A DNA stretch of 8,189 nucleotides from an uncultured Bacilli bacterium (GTDB lineage Bacteria > Bacillota_I > Bacilli_A > RFN20 > DUOF01). The position numbers and the translations under genes were made by a program. Of this stretch, positions 5,683 to 8,189 are shown piece after piece (position 1 is the first letter of the stretch; every line of letters begins with the position of its first letter). Location: the NCBI GenBank assembly GCA_934101685.1, contig CAKORZ010000061.1, forward strand, positions 1-8,189. The letters are read 5' to 3'. A model generated the notes under the pieces. That model was not told where the DNA came from. It ran no database searches and was given only the letters and a program-made list of their open reading frames with translations.

Positions 5683-6591
5683 ATGAAATTTAAAGATTAT
5701 TTAATAGTATGTTTAAAAGGAATATTAATTGGATTATTAAGTATGGGAGTACCTGGAGTTAGTGCTTCTACTACTGCTATAATAATAGGCATATATTTTG
5801 TACTAGTAGAGAACATAGCAACTTTATTTAAAAACTTTAAAAAGAATATTTTATTTCTTTTATCTTTAATGATAGGATATGGAATAGGTGCTATTTTAGC
5901 TGCTTTTTCAGTTACTATAATCTTTGAAAAATTTCCTCTTGTTACAGCTCTAGTAATAACTTCTATAATATTTGCTTCAATAATAACTATGTCCATTGAC
6001 CTAAAAGATCAATATAAAAAAGTATCTAACTGGATAACTTTCTTTTGTGTACTAGCATTTTTATGTGTATTTAACTTTGTATTACAAGAAGGAGCATCTA
6101 CTACATTTCCTACATCTCCTACATTATTCCAGCTAATAAAAATGGCTTTCATTGGATTAATTACTTCTTCTACATTTATAATACCAGGCATTGATTTTGC
6201 TGTAGTTTTTCTCTCTCTTGGTATCTACTATCCATTCATGAATATGCTAATGGAAATAGTATCATTTGGTATGCCTCATTATTTAGCAAGATTATTAAGT
6301 AATCTTCAAATATTAGGATTTTATCTAATTGGTTATTTCATAGGAATATTCTTATTTTCAAAAGTAGTAAAATATCTAACAAGTAAATATAAATCACAAA
6401 CTGATTTTGCCTCATTCGCCTTTGTAGTAGCAGCACCTGCAATCTTCTTAAGAAACTGTGTTGTCTTAAATGATTCTTTTCACACTTCAATAGGCCAATA
6501 TATCGTAGGTATTATTTTAGGATTTTTATCATTTATAGGAATCCTTCTATTTAATAAAGTAAACAAGAAAAAAACAAGTGAAATTAATTAA
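5683..6591 (+). CDS. popT: DUF368 family polyprenyl-phosphate transporter (PopT-like)
   Basis: DUF368 proteins were recently identified as PopT, one of two families that return undecaprenyl phosphate across the membrane for reuse in cell wall synthesis. The 302-residue protein is highly hydrophobic with about eight to ten membrane segments. The duplicated half-repeats are recognisable: GVPGVSASTTAIIIGIY at 22-38 and IIPGIDFAVVFLSLGIYYPF at about 166-184, corresponding to the family's PGVSGGT...GIY and PGISGS...GLY signatures. Both signatures are altered, especially the second (PGID in place of PGIS, no following GS). The ATG at 5683 is chosen for its GGGGAG site; a TTG at 5668 is in frame but unlikely. 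It has its own promoter and converges on plsC with an 8-base overlap. Transport function is inferred from the family. Confidence 0.82.
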   Translation: MKFKDYLIVCLKGILIGLLSMGVPGVSASTTAIIIGIYFVLVENIATLFKNFKKNILFLLSLMIGYGIGAILAAFSVTIIFEKFPLVTALVITSIIFASIITMSIDLKDQYKKVSNWITFFCVLAFLCVFNFVLQEGASTTFPTSPTLFQLIKMAFIGLITSSTFIIPGIDFAVVFLSLGIYYPFMNMLMEIVSFGMPHYLARLLSNLQILGFYLIGYFIGIFLFSKVVKYLTSKYKSQTDFASFAFVVAAPAIFLRNCVVLNDSFHTSIGQYIVGIILGFLSFIGILLFNKVNKKKTSEIN

Positions 6592-6603
6592 TCACTTGTT
6601 TTT
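6570..6603. terminator. Bidirectional intrinsic terminator between popT and plsC
   Basis: Perfect 12-base inverted repeat, 6570-6581 against 6592-6603 (core ACAAGTGA/TCACTTGT), with a 10-base loop. An A-rich run lies on the left and a T-rich run on the right, so either strand gives a stem followed by a U-rich tail. The loop contains TTAATTAA (6584-6591), which supplies the TAA stop for both convergent genes. Confidence 0.85.
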
Positions 6604-7303
6604 CTTTATCAAGTTCTTCTTGAATCTTACTTTTAACTAAATCTGCTATTTCTCTTTTATTTAAGTTTTTGTATTCTTCATACTCAATAGGTTTTAAATA
6701 ACTAACTTTACAAGAAACTTTTTTAAATGAATTAACATTATAAACTTTATATGTATCATATAACATTACAGGAACTATAGGGCATTTTGCTCTTTGTACA
6801 AACCCAAAACAACCAGTATTAAATGTCTGTAAGTTATTTTTGTTATCACCATATATTCCCTCAGGAAAAATTAAATAATTAACTCCACTATTAATTTCAT
6901 CACTTACTTCATTAAATAACTTAACAGTTCCTCTTAAATCATTAATATCTAGCACTTTAGCATGCACCAAGTTAACAACTTGCTTTACAAGTAAAAAATT
7001 ACTTCTAGATTTCTTTATTACTATTGATAAAGGTTTTTCATGTGTTCCTATAATAGCAAGCCCATCAAACTTTCCTTGATGATTGGCATACATAACATAT
7101 CCATTATCCTTAGGCAAATTCTCTAGCCCACTTACCTCAACTGTTACTCTACTTTTTTTAATTATATTTTTTATACATTTTCTTAAATAATTATATTTAT
7201 ACTCTCTAGTATATTTTTTATTATTAGCTAATCTAATCAATTTAAAGATATAATGAAGTGATATATAAAAATATAGTATATTAACAAAAACTAATCTAAA
7301 CAT
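6584..7303 (-). CDS. plsC: 1-acyl-sn-glycerol-3-phosphate acyltransferase (PlsC family)
   Basis: Membrane-associated acyltransferase that adds the second acyl chain to lysophosphatidic acid to make phosphatidic acid, the phospholipid precursor. The catalytic HX4D motif is present as NHQGKFD (His75, Asp80). The phosphate-binding motif is FPEG (146-149), and the later hydrophobic VP element is PIVPVML (from 175). A hydrophobic N-terminal segment (about 3-22) probably anchors it. At 239 residues it fits the family. GGAGGGG precedes the ATG at 7303 by about 5 bases. A promoter overlapping the hairpin after the Nudix gene probably drives it separately. The glycerolipid acyltransferase superfamily is broad, so another acyl acceptor is possible. 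Confidence 0.88.
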   Translation of the reverse strand: MFRLVFVNILYFYISLHYIFKLIRLANNKKYTREYKYNYLRKCIKNIIKKSRVTVEVSGLENLPKDNGYVMYANHQGKFDGLAIIGTHEKPLSIVIKKSRSNFLLVKQVVNLVHAKVLDINDLRGTVKLFNEVSDEINSGVNYLIFPEGIYGDNKNNLQTFNTGCFGFVQRAKCPIVPVMLYDTYKVYNVNSFKKVSCKVSYLKPIEYEEYKNLNKREIADLVKSKIQEELDKEKQVIN

Positions 7304-7323
7304 ATATACCCCTCCAAATAAAA

Positions 7324-7358
7324 TAAGACCCTTAAATAATACATTTTTAAAGGTCTTA
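7324..7358 (-). terminator. Intrinsic terminator after the Nudix gene
   Basis: Arms at 7346-7358 and 7324-7336 form a 13-base-pair stem with a 9-base loop, followed on the minus strand by UUUUAUUU. Position 7351/7331 is a U-G wobble in minus-strand RNA but a C-A mismatch in plus-strand RNA, which favours the minus-strand reading. It lies in the 76-base gap before plsC. Confidence 0.7.
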
Positions 7359-7364
7359 CTTCAA
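7336..7364 (-). promoter_or_regulatory. Sigma-A-like promoter for plsC, overlapping the terminator hairpin
   Basis: On the minus strand TTGAAG (7364-7359) and TATTAT (7341-7336) are exactly 17 bases apart, with four of six and five of six matches to consensus. Transcription would start near 7329, leaving about 26 bases with GGAGGGG before the plsC ATG. The -10 lies in the loop of the hairpin that ends the upstream transcript. Confidence 0.5.
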
Positions 7365-7379
7365 TACTAAATTACTTTT

Positions 7380-7796
7380 TTATACTCTTTTATTAGACAT
7401 TTTAATAACTTGTTCAATAAATTCTCTACCACTAATATCAATTTTATCTAATTCTTTTATATCTACTAATCTAGGCTCATAATAATTATCTTCACTCATT
7501 TTTTCTAACTCTTCTCCACCAAGTCTAGGAGTACCATTAACTATTTCACAATAAAAATAATTACTTATACCACCATTAGCATCCAAATTTCCTAAATATT
7601 TAATAACTTTTATATCAACATTCATTTCTTCTCTAAGTTCTCTAACTACTGTATCTTCTAGTTTTTCTCCCTCATCTTGTCCACCACCAGGGATAACATA
7701 ATACTCTTTAACTACACCATCCTTAGTTTTTCTTCTAAACATAGTTAATAGTTTATTATCTTTAACTATAATAGCTCTAGCACTTATTCTTTTCAC
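7380..7796 (-). CDS. Nudix hydrolase family protein
   Basis: Nudix enzymes hydrolyse nucleoside diphosphates linked to another group; the substrate cannot be read from the sequence. The 138-residue protein is a single domain with the Nudix box at 38-60: Gly38, Glu44, then RELREE at 52-57, so the metal-binding glutamates are all present. The glycine near the box end is Asn59. The conserved YYVIPGGG precedes the box. The start is GTG at 7796, preceded by GAGGT at 9 bases. It overlaps the TAG stop of the lipid kinase by one base (TAGTG), so the two are co-transcribed and probably translationally coupled. Ends at 7380, just before a terminator. Confidence 0.88.
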   Translation of the reverse strand: MKRISARAIIVKDNKLLTMFRRKTKDGVVKEYYVIPGGGQDEGEKLEDTVVRELREEMNVDIKVIKYLGNLDANGGISNYFYCEIVNGTPRLGGEELEKMSEDNYYEPRLVDIKELDKIDISGREFIEQVIKMSNKRV

Positions 7797-8189
7797 TAAG
7801 CATTTACCTCATATTTAGTAACATTTTTAATAGTTTCACCATCTATTTGTAAAGCTGTAGGTTTATCAAATTCTACTACTACATGATGTCCAACCATAAC
7901 ATCTACCATTTTAGTATGTTTTACATGTTCACCTTTAAAAATTGAAGGAAAAACCATAAGAGTTTTTAATTTACCAGATCCATGCATTACTACAGTTGTA
8001 ACGCTATTATCTTTATTTTCTCTATCTTGATTAGGTGCAACCATCATACCCCCACCATAATACTTGCCTTTCATAGTAGGTGCTAACCAAACTCTCTTAT
8101 ATTCTTTAGTAACACCATCTACAGTAACTATTGCATTAGGAGCTTTATAATGGAATAATAAGCCTTTAATTGCTATACCTGTATAATTA
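7796..8189 (-). CDS. Diacylglycerol kinase (DagK/YegS) family lipid kinase, C-terminal part, runs off right edge
   Basis: The last 130 residues of a soluble lipid kinase of the DagK/YegS/BmrU type, which phosphorylates diacylglycerol or a related lipid at the membrane face. The frame stays open from the stop at 7796 to the window edge, beginning NYTGIAIKGLLFHY. Family marks are WLAPTMKGKYYGGGMMVAPN, which corresponds to the GGG...AP segment of the C-terminal beta-sandwich domain, and the terminal FDKPTALQIDGE with the near-invariant DGE. A methionine at 8074 is internal, not the start, because the family domain continues unbroken upstream. The ATP-binding N-terminal domain, with its GGDGT motif, must lie beyond 8189. 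It is the first visible gene of a unit with the Nudix gene. It is not homologous to the small integral membrane DgkA missing near cdd. Confidence 0.85.
   Translation of the reverse strand, partial: NYTGIAIKGLLFHYKAPNAIVTVDGVTKEYKRVWLAPTMKGKYYGGGMMVAPNQDRENKDNSVTTVVMHGSGKLKTLMVFPSIFKGEHVKHTKMVDVMVGHHVVVEFDKPTALQIDGETIKNVTKYEVNA

Noticed and set aside
5697..5996. Open frame of 99 codons on the minus strand
   Set aside because: Antisense to the PopT-family gene; the repetitive hydrophobic translation is a by-product of the membrane protein codons.
6009..6191. Open frame of 60 codons on the minus strand
   Set aside because: Antisense inside the PopT-family gene with no family resemblance or start context.
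7796..8074. A short separate gene starting at the ATG at 8074
   Set aside because: The frame continues unbroken to the window edge with matching lipid kinase family sequence, so this methionine is internal.
1..8189. Mycoplasma-type genetic code (UGA as tryptophan)
   Set aside because: Tryptophans checked are TGG and all conserved genes are full length under the standard bacterial code; only the absence of TGA stops hints at it.
1..8189. CRISPR arrays, tRNA or rRNA genes, insertion sequences, phage genes
   Set aside because: No regularly spaced repeats, cloverleaf-like sequences, transposase or phage motifs were seen on either strand.

Overview
The window is very AT-rich DNA with Shine-Dalgarno sites in front of most genes. 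It carries a conserved housekeeping block (glyQS, recO, era, cdd, ybeY) and the sporulation pair yqfC-yqfD, which points to a low-GC Bacillota chromosome from a spore-forming or recently spore-forming lineage. Tryptophans are coded by TGG where checked, and no frame needs UGA read as tryptophan. No plasmid, phage, insertion sequence, CRISPR array, tRNA or rRNA was recognised.

Layout from left to right. Positions 1-3037 (minus strand, read right to left) form a tightly packed operon ybeY > cdd > era > recO > glyQS, with gaps of a few bases, abutting codons or an 8-base overlap; glyQS leaves the window at the left edge. Next comes a small minus-strand gene for an orphan C39-type cysteine peptidase-like domain (3113-3475), diverging from a plus-strand Na/Pi-cotransporter-family gene (3551-4459). 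This converges on and overlaps yqfD, which is preceded by and overlaps yqfC (4449-5577, minus). A short divergent promoter region separates yqfC from a plus-strand DUF368/PopT-family polyprenyl-phosphate transporter (5683-6591). That gene converges on a PlsC-type acyltransferase (6584-7303, minus). The right end holds a Nudix hydrolase and the C-terminal part of a DagK/YegS-type lipid kinase, both minus strand and overlapping by one base.

Regulatory layout. The two plus-strand transporter genes are single-gene units inserted tail-to-tail against minus-strand genes. Both convergent joints are coding overlaps containing a perfect inverted repeat, so the terminators lie inside the 3' ends of both genes. 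A third hairpin follows the Nudix gene and overlaps a good sigma-A-like promoter for plsC. A sigma-E-like promoter precedes yqfC.

How the genes work together. The left operon covers translation and RNA maturation (YbeY, Era, GlyRS), pyrimidine salvage (Cdd) and recombination repair (RecO). The order yqfC-yqfD ... ybeY-cdd-era-recO matches Bacillus subtilis, but phoH, yqfF and dgkA, which lie in that stretch there, are absent; the C39-like gene and the Na/Pi transporter occupy the gap between yqfD and ybeY. The right half is rich in membrane lipid and phosphate functions (PopT, PlsC, DagK-like). I found no clear sign of a wholly new system. The least conventional items are the orphan C39-like protein, the altered signature motifs of the PopT homologue and the compact terminator arrangements.
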